From: Clostridiaceae bacterium
GTDB lineage: Bacteria; Bacillota; Clostridia; Lachnospirales; Lachnospiraceae
Assembly (NCBI GenBank): GCA_902362725.1
Contig: CABIXM010000028.1
Coordinates: forward strand, 1-12,614
Reading direction: 5' to 3'
DNA length: 12,614 nt
In this document: piece by piece, positions 1 to 7,016 of the stretch
Layout of the letters: the number at the start of each line of letters is the position of its first letter
Position numbering within the stretch: position 1 is the first letter of the stretch
Made by a program: the position numbers and the translations under genes
Notes under the pieces: generated by a model
Seen by the model: only the letters and a program-made list of their open reading frames with translations
Databases searched by the model: none
Told to the model about the DNA's origin: nothing

Positions 1-1180
1 CCGTCCCGTTTTCATGCCCGCCTCCGCGCGGGCCTTTTTCGTTCAAGAGAGCGCCGGAGGCGGTCTTTCCTATAAAGTAAAAAAGAGCATAGTCATCTTT
101 GCGAAAGCTGTCGATATACCGTTTGGCATCTCCATATGCCGCTATTTTGTTTCCGAGAATCATCTCGGATTCATTTGTATCTGAATACGAGATATTCGTA
201 TCAAACATGATTCCTTTACACGCAGAAAACTTCATACGATTATTTTCTATTTCTGTCAGAAACTTCACCCAGTATAAAACATTCTCCGGAATGATATGAG
301 ACTTATCCGGATTGATCGCAAATTCATAGATAACCGTTGGATCTGCTACTTTCACATTTGCATATTTCTGTGCATTCTGAACGTTTCCTTCTGTTGTAAG
401 CAAATACACTTCACCATTCAGGCTGGAATAGTCATCTGTATTGAGATCAACATCACCCTTCTTTACCTGAATGTAAATATGCTTTCGGTTCAGGTCATTT
501 GGGTCAACCAAAACACACTCATACTTTGGCGTAGCAATTTTATTTGTCGATGGGATGCAGACATAGCCTTTCGTATCATACAGCCACAGCGCAAGTAAAT
601 CCTCAACATCTTCCGGCTGGAGCAGGCTGTAAAAATGCTTTTCACATAATGAAAGAGCCGGATCAGGATAATTGAATAGATCCAGCGCTGAATCGTGGAC
701 ACGGTTATACAACATCTGACTGTATGCTTCCACTCCATTTTTCTTAATTCTCTGGATGGTTGAACCCATAATAAATGATGTTGCCACAGCACCAGGAACG
801 GATTCTTCATCTGCCTTATCTGTAGCTGGATACCAGTCTATATTGGTCAACTGATTCGCTGCATCCATCTGTACTGCATCTTCGCGAAACACCCAGGTAC
901 TGTTCGCCTTAACTCTCGCAATATAGTATTTCCCTTCATTTCTTGAGCGCATCCATAGGAGGTCTCTTTCTTTCACATCCTCTACCATGCGGCACACACT
1001 GTCGAATGATTTGTACTGAGTTCTTGCCAGATTACAGTAATCCAAAAATGTATGTATCCCAGAACGTTCTGCCTGGGTTAATTCACGAAGGCTCCATCCC
1101 ACTGCTGCGACATGATTTTTCAAGCAATAGTCGGCAACATTTGTGCCTCCTGTATTCACCTGCAATCTCCATACTGCCAT
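1..1180 (-). CDS. PD-(D/E)XK nuclease-like protein, Mrr/restriction type, 3' end cut by window edge
   Basis: The frame is open from ATG at 1180 to the left edge (about 393 codons), so the C-terminus is missing here. Start choice: GGAGG lies 8 bases upstream of ATG 1180. Residues 20-120 have the pattern I associate with N-terminal modules of Mrr-like restriction enzymes: GW at 28-29, a VKERDLLWMRS stretch at 69-79, YYIARV at 85-90, then VPGAV...TIQRI at 128-145. Residues 188-262 resemble a PD-(D/E)XK core: PEDVEDLLALWL (Glu193 candidate), GYVCIPS, YECVLVDP (Asp226) and IQVKKG (Gln238, Lys240), then a hydrophobic strand EVYLLTT. The Q-x-K form is typical of Mrr-type nucleases. It overlaps the small gene upstream by 25 bases, which suggests coupled translation. 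Role is inferred as cleavage of foreign or modified DNA. The family call rests on motifs only; the last 20 visible residues are Gly-rich and may not belong to the original gene. Confidence 0.6.
   Translation of the reverse strand, partial: MAVWRLQVNTGGTNVADYCLKNHVAAVGWSLRELTQAERSGIHTFLDYCNLARTQYKSFDSVCRMVEDVKERDLLWMRSRNEGKYYIARVKANSTWVFREDAVQMDAANQLTNIDWYPATDKADEESVPGAVATSFIMGSTIQRIKKNGVEAYSQMLYNRVHDSALDLFNYPDPALSLCEKHFYSLLQPEDVEDLLALWLYDTKGYVCIPSTNKIATPKYECVLVDPNDLNRKHIYIQVKKGDVDLNTDDYSSLNGEVYLLTTEGNVQNAQKYANVKVADPTVIYEFAINPDKSHIIPENVLYWVKFLTEIENNRMKFSACKGIMFDTNISYSDTNESEMILGNKIAAYGDAKRYIDSFRKDDYALFYFIGKTASGALLNEKGPRGGGHENGT
16..39 (+). terminator. Terminator-like hairpin on the plus strand
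   Basis: GCCCGC at 16-21 and GCGGGC at 28-33 form a 6-base GC stem with a 6-base loop, followed by CTTTTT. It looks like a rho-independent terminator for a plus-strand gene lying left of the window. It sits inside the still-open minus-strand nuclease frame, so it may be a convergent terminator near that gene's end or a junction with other DNA. Confidence 0.45.
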
Positions 1181-1368
1181 TTTATCTTCCTCCACAGTTC
1201 ATTCAACATTTCTTCTACTGCTTCTTCAACCCGTTCATCTGCATCTTCTCTCAATGCCAATGCCAGCGAAAGCTCATCTACAATGTTTCGCGTGGACAAT
1301 TTTCTTGGATTGTATCTCCACATCTCTACGGCCACTTGCACCTGCGAATCATACAAGCTATTTGCCAT
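1156..1368 (-). CDS. Small acidic hypothetical protein coupled to the nuclease gene
   Basis: A 70-residue protein, not recognised. It is largely helical in appearance, with an N-terminal NSLYDSQVQVAVEMWRY segment and a very acidic middle (REDADERVEEAVEEML). There is no signal peptide, membrane segment or Cys pair. The start is ATG 1368, with GGAAAGAAG just upstream as a modest ribosome site. It begins 12 bases after the stop of the LysE-like gene, and its last 25 bases overlap the start of the nuclease-like gene, whose GGAGG lies inside this frame. That arrangement makes a functional link with the nuclease likely, for example as a partner subunit, regulator or inhibitor, but nothing in the sequence says which. 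Confidence 0.6.
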   Translation of the reverse strand: MANSLYDSQVQVAVEMWRYNPRKLSTRNIVDELSLALALREDADERVEEAVEEMLNELWRKIKWQYGDCR

Positions 1369-1380
1369 AACTTCTTTCCA

Positions 1381-1970
1381 TTATCTTAACATTCCCCAAA
1401 TACACTCCAGTAATGTTAGTGCAAGGATAATGTTAATCACACGGAAATACCGCAGATAAAATTTCTGAATCAATACGCCCAAGCCAATCCAAGTACAGGT
1501 TGCGATCGTTCCGATTGTTGCAATAACCAGCTCAAAAAACAGCAAAGCCGGAAAAGAGGACATATATCCTACAACATAACCCGTTAGTGCGGTAACTCCG
1601 AACATATAGATCTTCACATTGACAAATTGCAGCATGAAGCCTTTCAGAAACGATGCGGATTGCTCTGTGTTTTCTGAGGTCTTCTTACTGAAAGCAATAT
1701 GAATCGCAAGCCACAGGATATAGGCTGCTCCGATGTACTTCATCACTTCCATTACATTTGGAAGCAAAGAATTAACCCCATATACGAAAATTGCGCATAA
1801 GATTTGTACTACATAGTAGCCTGCAAAAATTCCAAAGAACAGCGGCTTTCCTTTTTTATATCCATAGTTTGTTACGGTATTTAATGCCAGAATATTTCCC
1901 GTCCTGGAGTAAAGGCATTTACAACACAATAAATCAGGAAATTGCTCAGTACCGCCATAGGCATAATCAT
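1381..1970 (-). pseudogene. LysE/RhtB-family amino-acid exporter, frameshifted
   Basis: Multi-pass inner-membrane exporter of the LysE family, about 196 residues if repaired. The front half reads (L)MIMPMAVLSNFLIYCVVNAFTPG in one frame. The rest reads GNILALNTVTNYGYKKG onward in the next frame, through five further hydrophobic segments to CIWGMLR. The break falls in the family's conserved TPGPG motif near 1900: one extra C in the coding strand (GGAC-CGGG) would restore it. The span of 590 bases is one short of a multiple of three, as expected for a single deletion. Start ATG 1970 or 1964 has AGGTGG upstream. It lies 61 bases downstream of the flavin-binding protein gene and 12 bases before the small gene. 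The substrate (an amino acid or similar) is unknown. It could be a true pseudogene or a sequencing error. Confidence 0.8.
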
Positions 1971-2031
1971 TAACCACCTTTCTGCTGTTATTATATCAGC
2001 AAACAGCGGTACATACATAACACCTATGCTG

Positions 2032-2508
2032 TTAAGCTTTCGATCTTGATTTGGCTGTGAACTCTGAGATAACAACTTTGATGACCTCTACTGTCGATGC
2101 CATCTCTTCATTGATATTGAATTCATGACCCGTCTGATTTTTCATAAAGAGCGAAAGGCCTCGTATTTTCTCCTGCACATTCTCTGTTAATTCTGCACGG
2201 CCACGCCCAATCACAGATGCAAATGATGCTCCGTATTTGCAAGCTACATCTCCGCCGGATATAAGCTCAACATCACTTTCTACCTCAATGCACACGTTTG
2301 GATTACTTCTGATCAGATCCAGCTTATGCCCTTCTTTTGCGCAGTGCATGTAGAAAATCAAGATACCCTTTGTATATTCGTATCCGTAGTGAAGTGGAAC
2401 GATGTAGGGATAATCAGCATCAAACAAAGCAAGATGCAGGACTTTCGCTTTTTCAATAATCTGCAGAATTTCAATAATATTTGTTACTTCTCGATCTTTT
2501 CTTCTCAT
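2032..2508 (-). CDS. Pyridoxamine 5'-phosphate oxidase-like flavin-binding protein (NimA-like)
   Basis: 158-residue cytoplasmic split-barrel protein of the PNPOx-like superfamily, closest in pattern to NimA-type 5-nitroimidazole reductases. Diagnostic stretches are YPYIVPLHYGYEY (about 33-45), ILIFYMHCAKEGHKLDLI (about 48-65), NPNVCIEVE (68-76) and the late SVIGRGRAEL strand. Such proteins bind FMN and reduce small molecules, but the substrate cannot be read from sequence. I chose ATG 2508 rather than the upstream in-frame ATG at 2550, because the protein's conserved part begins at MRRKDREVTN and AGG lies 9 bases upstream. The upstream start would place coding sequence over a palindrome and within a few bases of the promoter. 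It is the first gene after its own TATAAT box and is followed by the LysE-like gene. Confidence 0.8.
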   Translation of the reverse strand: MRRKDREVTNIIEILQIIEKAKVLHLALFDADYPYIVPLHYGYEYTKGILIFYMHCAKEGHKLDLIRSNPNVCIEVESDVELISGGDVACKYGASFASVIGRGRAELTENVQEKIRGLSLFMKNQTGHEFNINEEMASTVEVIKVVISEFTAKSRSKA

Positions 2509-2523
2509 AGATAAATACCTAAA

Positions 2524-2539
2524 GAATCGTACACGATTC
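2524..2539. promoter_or_regulatory. Palindromic operator candidate upstream of the NimA-like gene
   Basis: GAATCGT-AC-ACGATTC is a perfect 7-base inverted repeat with a 2-base centre. It lies between the inferred transcription start (about 2552) and the ATG at 2508. Its size and symmetry fit a dimeric repressor site. The binding protein is unknown; the adjacent HxlR regulator is one candidate. Confidence 0.5.
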
Positions 2540-2558
2540 CTCTTTTTCAAATTTCAAA

Positions 2559-2564
2559 ATTATA
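2559..2564 (-). promoter_or_regulatory. -10 box of the NimA-like gene
   Basis: A consensus TATAAT on the minus strand lies 51 bases upstream of ATG 2508 and just outside the end of the HxlR gene. No good -35 with 16-18 base spacing is visible, so an activator or a weak promoter is possible. Confidence 0.45.
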
Positions 2565-2578
2565 CAATCTAGAAGTTG

Positions 2579-2917
2579 TCACTCTGTCAGTCGATTCTCC
2601 TCGCCCCAGGCACAGAGCTGATCCAGCACAGTCATCAGCGTTTTTCCTCGTTCCGAAAGCGTATATTCCACCTTCGGCGGGATCTGCGGATACTCGGTGC
2701 GGATGATCAGTTTATCCGCTTCCAGCTTCTTGAGATTCGTGCTGAGAGTTTTGTCGGAAATGGTTTTCAGATACCGTTTCAACTCATTGAATCGCACCGT
2801 CTCAAACTCCATCAGGCAGTAAAGAATGACCATCTTGTGCTTGCCGGAGATCAGCGACAACGTGTAGGCAAAGCCGGTATCTTCGAAATTGGCGTTCTCA
2901 ATATAGTTCTGTATCAT
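2579..2917 (-). CDS. HxlR-family winged-helix regulator
   Basis: 112-residue MarR-like winged-helix transcription factor of the HxlR (DUF24) family. The family pattern is clear: SGKHKMVILYCLM (24-36), FNELKRYLKTISDKTLSTNLKKLEADKLI (about 43-71, recognition helix), then the wing VEYTLSERGKTL (83-94). The conserved N-terminal Cys seen in redox-sensing HxlR proteins such as HypR or YodB is absent; the Cys residues present are at about 34 and 102. ATG 2917 has AGGAG 7 bases upstream. It is divergent from the flavin reductase gene across 119 bases, a common arrangement in which the regulator controls its neighbour and itself. The inducer is unknown but is probably an electrophile or redox signal. 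Confidence 0.88.
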   Translation of the reverse strand: MIQNYIENANFEDTGFAYTLSLISGKHKMVILYCLMEFETVRFNELKRYLKTISDKTLSTNLKKLEADKLIIRTEYPQIPPKVEYTLSERGKTLMTVLDQLCAWGEENRLTE

Positions 2918-2933
2918 TCACTTTCTCCTAAGA

Positions 2934-2986
2934 TAGTACCTGTCATAATTATTAGTACTTGAATTTACAATTTGCGTGGATATAAT
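2934..2986. promoter_or_regulatory. HxlR/flavin reductase divergent promoter with paired TAGTAC sites
   Basis: For the plus-strand gene, TTGAAT (2959-2964) and TATAAT (2981-2986) are separated by 16 bases. TAGTAC occurs at 2934-2939 and again at 2953-2958, 19 bases apart, about two helical turns. The second copy abuts the -35 box. Paired TAC/GTA elements are typical of HxlR-family operators, so these are good candidate binding sites. A minus-strand TTGTAA with a 17-base spacer to TATGAC could serve the regulator. Confidence 0.55.
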
Positions 2987-3036
2987 TATAAGTAGGATGA
3001 ACAGTCCTGTCAATATGATCACAAGGAGGAGTTATC

Positions 3037-3603
3037 ATGAGAACAAAACTGAAAATTACCGACGGCATTTTCCCCATGCCGGTTCTGATGGTTGCAACTT
3101 ACAACGAGGACGGCAGCGTCAATGTCATGAACGCCGCATGGGGCACCATGCAGGAGCGGGACTCCGTTGTTCTGAACCTCGCCGAGACACACAAGACCGT
3201 ACAGAACATCAAGGCTCGGGGAGCATTCACCGTCAGCATTGCCGATGCTGCCCACATAGTGGAAGCAGACTATTTCGGCGTAGAGTCCGGCAATAAAGTT
3301 GCCGATAAATTTGCCCGCAGCGGTCTGACAGCCAGCAAAGCAGAAACAATAGATGCCCCTGTCATCAACGAGTTCCCGCTCTGCCTGGAGTGCAGGTTCA
3401 TCGAGTATCAGAACAATGAATACGGATGCGGCGTCATCGGCAAGGTGATCAATGTCACTGCCGATGAGAGCGTTATGGTGGATGGAAAAATTGATATGTC
3501 TAAGGTCAACGCCATCGCATTTGACCCCTACACCCACGGCTATTATAAAGTCACCGAGCGTGTGGGCGAAGCATTCCGAGATGGCTTAAAGCTGAAAAAG
3601 TAA
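3037..3603 (+). CDS. Flavin reductase-like (flavoredoxin) FMN-binding protein
   Basis: 188-residue cytoplasmic protein of the flavin-reductase-like/flavoredoxin family, which carries FMN and transfers electrons from NAD(P)H or to small acceptors. The family signature is PMPVLMVATYNEDGSVNVMNAAWG at about 13-36, followed by VVLNLAETHKTVQNIKARGAFTVSIAD (48-74), the ADYFGVESGNKVADKFARSGL block (80-100) and the late ECRFIEYQNN strand (128-137). ATG 3037 follows AGGAGG at 6-7 bases, a strong ribosome site. It is divergent from the HxlR gene and monocistronic, ending at a terminator. It is probably induced through HxlR under oxidative or electrophile stress (inference). Confidence 0.88.
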   Translation: MRTKLKITDGIFPMPVLMVATYNEDGSVNVMNAAWGTMQERDSVVLNLAETHKTVQNIKARGAFTVSIADAAHIVEADYFGVESGNKVADKFARSGLTASKAETIDAPVINEFPLCLECRFIEYQNNEYGCGVIGKVINVTADESVMVDGKIDMSKVNAIAFDPYTHGYYKVTERVGEAFRDGLKLKK

Positions 3604-3616
3604 GGTGTGCAGAAAA

Positions 3617-3648
3617 GGAGCGTTCGCATAAGCGAAGGCTCCTTCTTC
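3617..3648. terminator. Bidirectional terminator between flavin reductase and TetR fragment
   Basis: GGAGCGTTCGC (3617-3627), loop ATAA, and GCGAAGGCTCC (3632-3642) form an 11-base stem with one mismatch. On the plus strand the tail is TTCTTC; on the minus strand it is TTTTCT. It sits between convergent genes and can stop both. Confidence 0.7.
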
Positions 3649-3678
3649 AAATATGTAGATTTCACAAATTCTAAGTTG

Positions 3679-4200
3679 TCAAACAGCGTTCGTTGTTTCG
3701 CTTTGTGGCATTTTTACACACTGCTGAATCACACCTGTAACATACGTAATGGAATCGGCGCAGTCGTTCTTGAGCCATTCTGAGATAATTGCCATCAGTC
3801 CCCGAATATAAAAGGCCATGATATAAGGTCGATCTTGCTGTAGTACACCGTAGCGGTCGAGAATCGGCGTAAACACATGACGGAACATCCTATCATAGCT
3901 TTTATCCATCCCCAACACCGCCGCATTTTCTGTTGCTGTGCGGAACAGTCTCTTGTTGTTCTTAATGTAGCTGAGGTAAGGTGTTAAATAATCCGGCGTA
4001 ATTAGATATAATTCATCCCTCGGGCAATTCTGCAACTTTGCAGAAAAGGCATCTGAATCTTTCTCCATGCAAGCATGAAATTGCTCGTTCATACGACTGA
4101 TACTCTCCGAGAGCAAGTCTGACATCGTTTCATAGTGCAGATAGAAGGTGGAACGATTGACCCCTGCTACTATATTCGTCAACGCATAGAGATATGTCAT
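3679..4200 (-). pseudogene. TetR-family regulator lacking the front of its DNA-binding domain
   Basis: The 173-residue frame contains the second half of a TetR helix-turn-helix, AGVNRSTFYLHYETMSDLLSE (about 12-32). This is followed by a ligand-binding domain of the TetR_C type with helices YLSYIKNNKRLFRTATEN, YDRMFRHVFTPIL and IMAFYIRGLMAIISEWL. Intact relatives normally have 25-35 residues before this motif, including helix 1 and helix 2. Here only MTYLYALTNIV precedes it, no ribosome site is visible near ATG 4200, and spacing within the motif looks short. The gene begins 32 bases after the cupin stop. I infer truncation by deletion, probably leaving a protein unable to bind DNA normally. 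It could still be translated as the last gene of the operon. Confidence 0.7.
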
Positions 4201-4232
4201 ATTTCAATATATAGCATTTGCTACCTGTTGTC

Positions 4233-4824
4233 CTATTTCAGTTTTCCATATTGCTCATCATCTAAAGCTTCCAGCCATTCATTGCTGCCATTCTCGCCGG
4301 GAACCTCAATGGCAAGATGGCTAAACCATGAATCCGGTGCTGCTCCATGCCAGTGCTTTACACCGGCAGGAATATTGATGCAGTCACCCGGCTTCATGAG
4401 AGTTGCATCCTTGCCCCATTCCTGATAATATCCCCGTCCGGCTACACAGATTAAAATCTGTCCGCCGCGCATCCTCAGCCGAAGTTCCCTTTGCAGATAA
4501 TTCGTCCGTCCATACTTCCTTTGCCATATGAAACACAGCCCAGCCCTTTGGCCATCCTGCATAAAATGCCACATGGGTGATTACCGCAGCGATCTCTTTT
4601 CTTGTCACTCCGTAATTTTTTGCATTTTCCAGATGATATTTGAGTGAGGAATCCGTCACACCCGAAGACATCAGTGCAACCACTGTAATGATGCTCCTCG
4701 TCTTTAAATCAATATCCTCATTATTCCAATTCTCGCCAAAGAGCACATCGTCATTAAAATGTGCAAATTCTGGTGCAAATCCGGAAAGTGCATCCCTGCC
4801 TGCTGTCTGTACTATTTTTCCCAT
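4233..4824 (-). pseudogene. Carboxymuconolactone decarboxylase-cupin fusion with internal deletion
   Basis: The first part (from ATG 4824, AAGGAG 10 bases upstream) is a CMD domain: PEFAHFNDDVLFGENWNNEDIDLKTRSIITVVALMSSGV, then KYHLENAKNYGVTRKEIAAVITHVAFYAGWPKGWAVF, with His64 and His84 conserved. It has no CxxC, so it is not an AhpD peroxidase type. After about residue 108 the frame drifts and stops at 4384. The next frame carries the end of a cupin, GGQILICVAGRGYYQEW...PGDCINIPAGVKHWHG...YGKLK, ending at 4233. From memory of intact CMD-cupin fusions, some 50 residues between the two parts are missing, including the first cupin metal motif (H-x-H). The 592-base span is not a multiple of three, which fits an internal deletion with loss of frame. 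A truncated CMD protein may still be made. Confidence 0.8.
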
Positions 4825-4842
4825 AATCAAAAATCTCCTTTT

Positions 4843-5853
4843 CTACACTACATTTCCTGCTTTTTGTTTCCCATTCTGCGCCATGACACCAACCAGCGCA
4901 TGTGGAACATACATCTCCTCCAGATAGGAAATTTCATCCGCTGTCAATTCCAAATCTACAGCTTTTGCCGCCCCGTCTGCATGAGAAAATTTTGTTGCTC
5001 CCACCACTGGAGAAGTAACCTTTGTCAATAGCCACGCCAACGAAATTTCCGTCATGGAAACATTCCTCTTATCCGCAAGCTCTGCTACTCTGGCAATGAT
5101 TCGTGCATCCGCTTCTGCTGTGGCATCATACTTAAATTTTGCATATGCGTCTTCTTCCAGACGCTTTGATGTCTCACCCGGACGCTTTGAGAGTCTGCCG
5201 CCTGCAAGTGAACTGTATGGCGTCATTGCAATATTTTCCGAATAGCAGAACGGTGCCATTTCCCGTTCTTCTTCTCTTGCAATCAGATTATAATGCCCCT
5301 GAATCGAAATAAACTCTGTCATTCCGTTTTCTCTTGCATAGTAATTTGCCTTGGCAAGCTGCCATGCAAAGCAGTTGGATATACCGATATATCTGGCTTT
5401 GCCAGCCTTCACAACCCTATTAAGTCCATCCATGATTTCCTCCATAGGGGTATGATAATCCCACATATGATAGATATAAAGATCCACATAGTCCATACCG
5501 AGATTGCTAAGACTCTGATTCAAGTAATTTTCTATATGTTTCTGTCCGCTCACGCCGCCGTCAATTTCTTCCTGTGTTCTCGGTGTGAATTTCGTTGCAA
5601 TCACATAATCATCACGCTTTGCAAAATCACGAAGTGCTTTTCCGACATACTGCTCGCTTGTACCATTCTGATATGCGATTGCCGTATCATAAAAATTGAT
5701 ACCAAGGTCAAGTCCATGCTTAATGATTTCTCTCGTCTGCGCCTCATCTAATGTCCAGCTGTGCTGTCCGATAGACGCATTTCCAAAACCCATACATCCC
5801 ATGCAGATGCGGGATACATTTAAATCCGACTTTCCAAGTTTTGCATACTTCAT
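4843..5853 (-). CDS. Aldo/keto reductase
   Basis: 336-residue NADPH-dependent oxidoreductase of the aldo/keto reductase superfamily, a cytoplasmic (alpha/beta)8 barrel reducing aldehydes, ketones or quinones. The catalytic tetrad is visible: Asp56 and Tyr61 in GINFYDTAIAY, Lys88 in IATKF, and His129 in LYIYHMWD. The cofactor end is present too: SISLAWLL-type helix (ISLAWLLTKV) and SPVVGATK. Length is normal for the family. I chose ATG 5853 (MKYAKLGKSDLNVSR), with GAGGTG upstream, over an upstream in-frame ATG that lacks conserved sequence. It lies 16 bases after the flavodoxin gene and 18 bases before the CMD-cupin start, so it is clearly in the operon. Flavodoxin and acetyltransferase neighbours point to detoxification of reactive carbonyls or quinones (inference). 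Confidence 0.93.
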   Translation of the reverse strand: MKYAKLGKSDLNVSRICMGCMGFGNASIGQHSWTLDEAQTREIIKHGLDLGINFYDTAIAYQNGTSEQYVGKALRDFAKRDDYVIATKFTPRTQEEIDGGVSGQKHIENYLNQSLSNLGMDYVDLYIYHMWDYHTPMEEIMDGLNRVVKAGKARYIGISNCFAWQLAKANYYARENGMTEFISIQGHYNLIAREEEREMAPFCYSENIAMTPYSSLAGGRLSKRPGETSKRLEEDAYAKFKYDATAEADARIIARVAELADKRNVSMTEISLAWLLTKVTSPVVGATKFSHADGAAKAVDLELTADEISYLEEMYVPHALVGVMAQNGKQKAGNVV

Positions 5854-5869
5854 AAAGACACCTCTCGAA

Positions 5870-6346
5870 TTAAAGACTTTCAAGCAGTTTCTTCATCTTA
5901 TCAACATCACTGCTGCTCCTAACAAGATAGCCCTCTTTGATTTCAGCCCCTGACGAAACAGACGCTTTCAATCCATCCACTGTTTTTCCAAACCCACTAC
6001 CGCCAGATGTAGCAAACAGTACAATTTTCTTTCCGGTAAAATCATAACTTTCCAAAAAACTGTTGATGATGGTTGGCGCAACATACCACCAGATCGGGAA
6101 GCCTAACAGGATCACATCGTAATCCTCAATATGCGCATCCTTATTTGCCAATGCCGGACGAAAAGCCTTATCATTCATCTCCACTGAACTGCGGGAATTC
6201 TTATTCATCCAATCCAAATCATCGCTTGTGTAAGGTACTTCCGGTCTGATTTCATAAAGATCACTTCCGACTGCCTTTGCAATTTCTTTTGCCTTCTGAG
6301 CGGTTGTTCCGCTGGCACTAAAATAAGCAACTAATACTTTTTTCAT
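5870..6346 (-). CDS. Flavodoxin
   Basis: 158-residue flavodoxin that binds FMN and shuttles electrons in the cytoplasm. The phosphate-binding loop is [10 protein letters not shown] (about 10-19) after the first beta strand KKVLVAYF. Other signatures are the [19 protein letters not shown] stretch (about 76-94), where the aromatic residues stack on the flavin, and the [13 protein letters not shown] loop (about 110-122). Start is uncertain: ATG 6346 (MKKVLV) has GGAGG 11 bases upstream, ATG 6355 (MSKMKK) only 2 bases, and ATG 6364 overlaps it. I use 6346. It sits second or third in the operon, 16 bases before the aldo/keto reductase, which it may serve or accompany in electrophile defence. Confidence 0.9.
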   Translation of the reverse strand: MKKVLVAYFSASGTTAQKAKEIAKAVGSDLYEIRPEVPYTSDDLDWMNKNSRSSVEMNDKAFRPALANKDAHIEDYDVILLGFPIWWYVAPTIINSFLESYDFTGKKIVLFATSGGSGFGKTVDGLKASVSSGAEIKEGYLVRSSSDVDKMKKLLESL

Positions 6347-6347
6347 T

Positions 6348-6419
6348 TTACTCATTACCTCCATTTACTTTTTCTATTTGATGCAGTATATAATCCAGTT
6401 CCTCTGTTTTTATCTTCAT
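6348..6419 (-). CDS. Possible 23-residue peptide between acetyltransferase and flavodoxin
   Basis: A short frame starts at ATG 6419, directly after the acetyltransferase TAA. AGGAG lies 9 bases upstream, inside the end of the acetyltransferase gene. It encodes [20 protein letters not shown] plus three residues and stops at 6348, overlapping the flavodoxin starts, whose GGAGG lies inside it. The amphipathic helical look and good ribosome site favour translation, perhaps only to couple the two genes. It is not recognised and could be a remnant of a longer protein. Confidence 0.35.
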   Translation of the reverse strand: MKIKTEELDYILHQIEKVNGGNE

Positions 6420-6995
6420 TTACACATTCTCCTGAATATTTTTGATAAATCTTGCAGGTACACCCCCATAGACAGTACATGCCGGTACATCCTTGGTTAC
6501 GACAGCACCCGCAGCAATCACTGCACCATCTCCGATCGTGACACCTTTACAAATGGTTGCATTGGCACCTATCCAGACATTTTTTCCTATATGGATTGGT
6601 GCAGGAATCAGATTGCCCCGATGCTTTGGATTAAGACTGTGGTCTAGCGTAGCAATCACCACATTATGCCCAATCAATGCTCCGTCATCGATTGTGACGC
6701 CGCCCTGATCCTGAATCTTGACACCCGCATTGAAGAACACTTTTTTCCCAATCTTCAAATTCTTTCCACAATCTGTATAAAACGGCGGAAACAGGGAAAA
6801 TGTTTCATCCACCCTTCTTCCCGTGATTTCACACATAATTTCAACAATTTCTTCGTTTGTATGGTAGCTTCCATTTAACTCTGTGGTCAGCCGTATTGCC
6901 TCCTGCGATAACTTGTGCATACATAAATGTGCCTCTGAACCTGCCTCAATCTCAGCTCCACTCTCCATGTATTTCAAAAATTTGTTCAGTTCCAT
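6420..6995 (-). CDS. Sugar O-acetyltransferase (LacA/Maa/NodL type)
   Basis: 191-residue left-handed beta-helix acetyltransferase that moves an acetyl group from acetyl-CoA to a sugar or similar hydroxyl. Hexapeptide repeats run from about 80 to 170: [35 protein letters not shown], then [38 protein letters not shown]. The catalytic His119 lies in ATLDHSLNP. The C-terminal [11 protein letters not shown] is typical. The N-terminal maltose/galactoside acetyltransferase cap is shortened and diverged. I chose ATG 6995 because GAGGTG lies 8 bases upstream and the longer frame to 7043 would read through a leader hairpin. It is the first gene of the operon, divergent from the LysR regulator. The true acceptor is unknown. 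Confidence 0.92.
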   Translation of the reverse strand: MELNKFLKYMESGAEIEAGSEAHLCMHKLSQEAIRLTTELNGSYHTNEEIVEIMCEITGRRVDETFSLFPPFYTDCGKNLKIGKKVFFNAGVKIQDQGGVTIDDGALIGHNVVIATLDHSLNPKHRGNLIPAPIHIGKNVWIGANATICKGVTIGDGAVIAAGAVVTKDVPACTVYGGVPARFIKNIQENV

Positions 6996-7016
6996 TTCAT
7001 TTTCACCTCGCTGAAT

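Noticed and set aside
490..810. 106-residue minus-strand frame
   Set aside because: It lies inside the nuclease-like frame in another phase, has an odd composition rich in Trp, Cys and Arg, and lacks a ribosome site.
943..1389. 148-residue plus-strand frame and shorter overlapping plus frames
   Set aside because: These are antisense to the nuclease and small gene, Cys/His/Phe-rich, with no family resemblance or ribosome site.
3019..3537. 172-residue minus-strand frame opposite the flavin reductase
   Set aside because: The plus-strand gene has a strong ribosome site and full family match; this is its antisense shadow.
4843..5883. Longer start for the aldo/keto reductase at 5883
   Set aside because: The ten extra residues are not conserved and overlap the flavodoxin end; ATG 5853 has a clear GAGGTG site.
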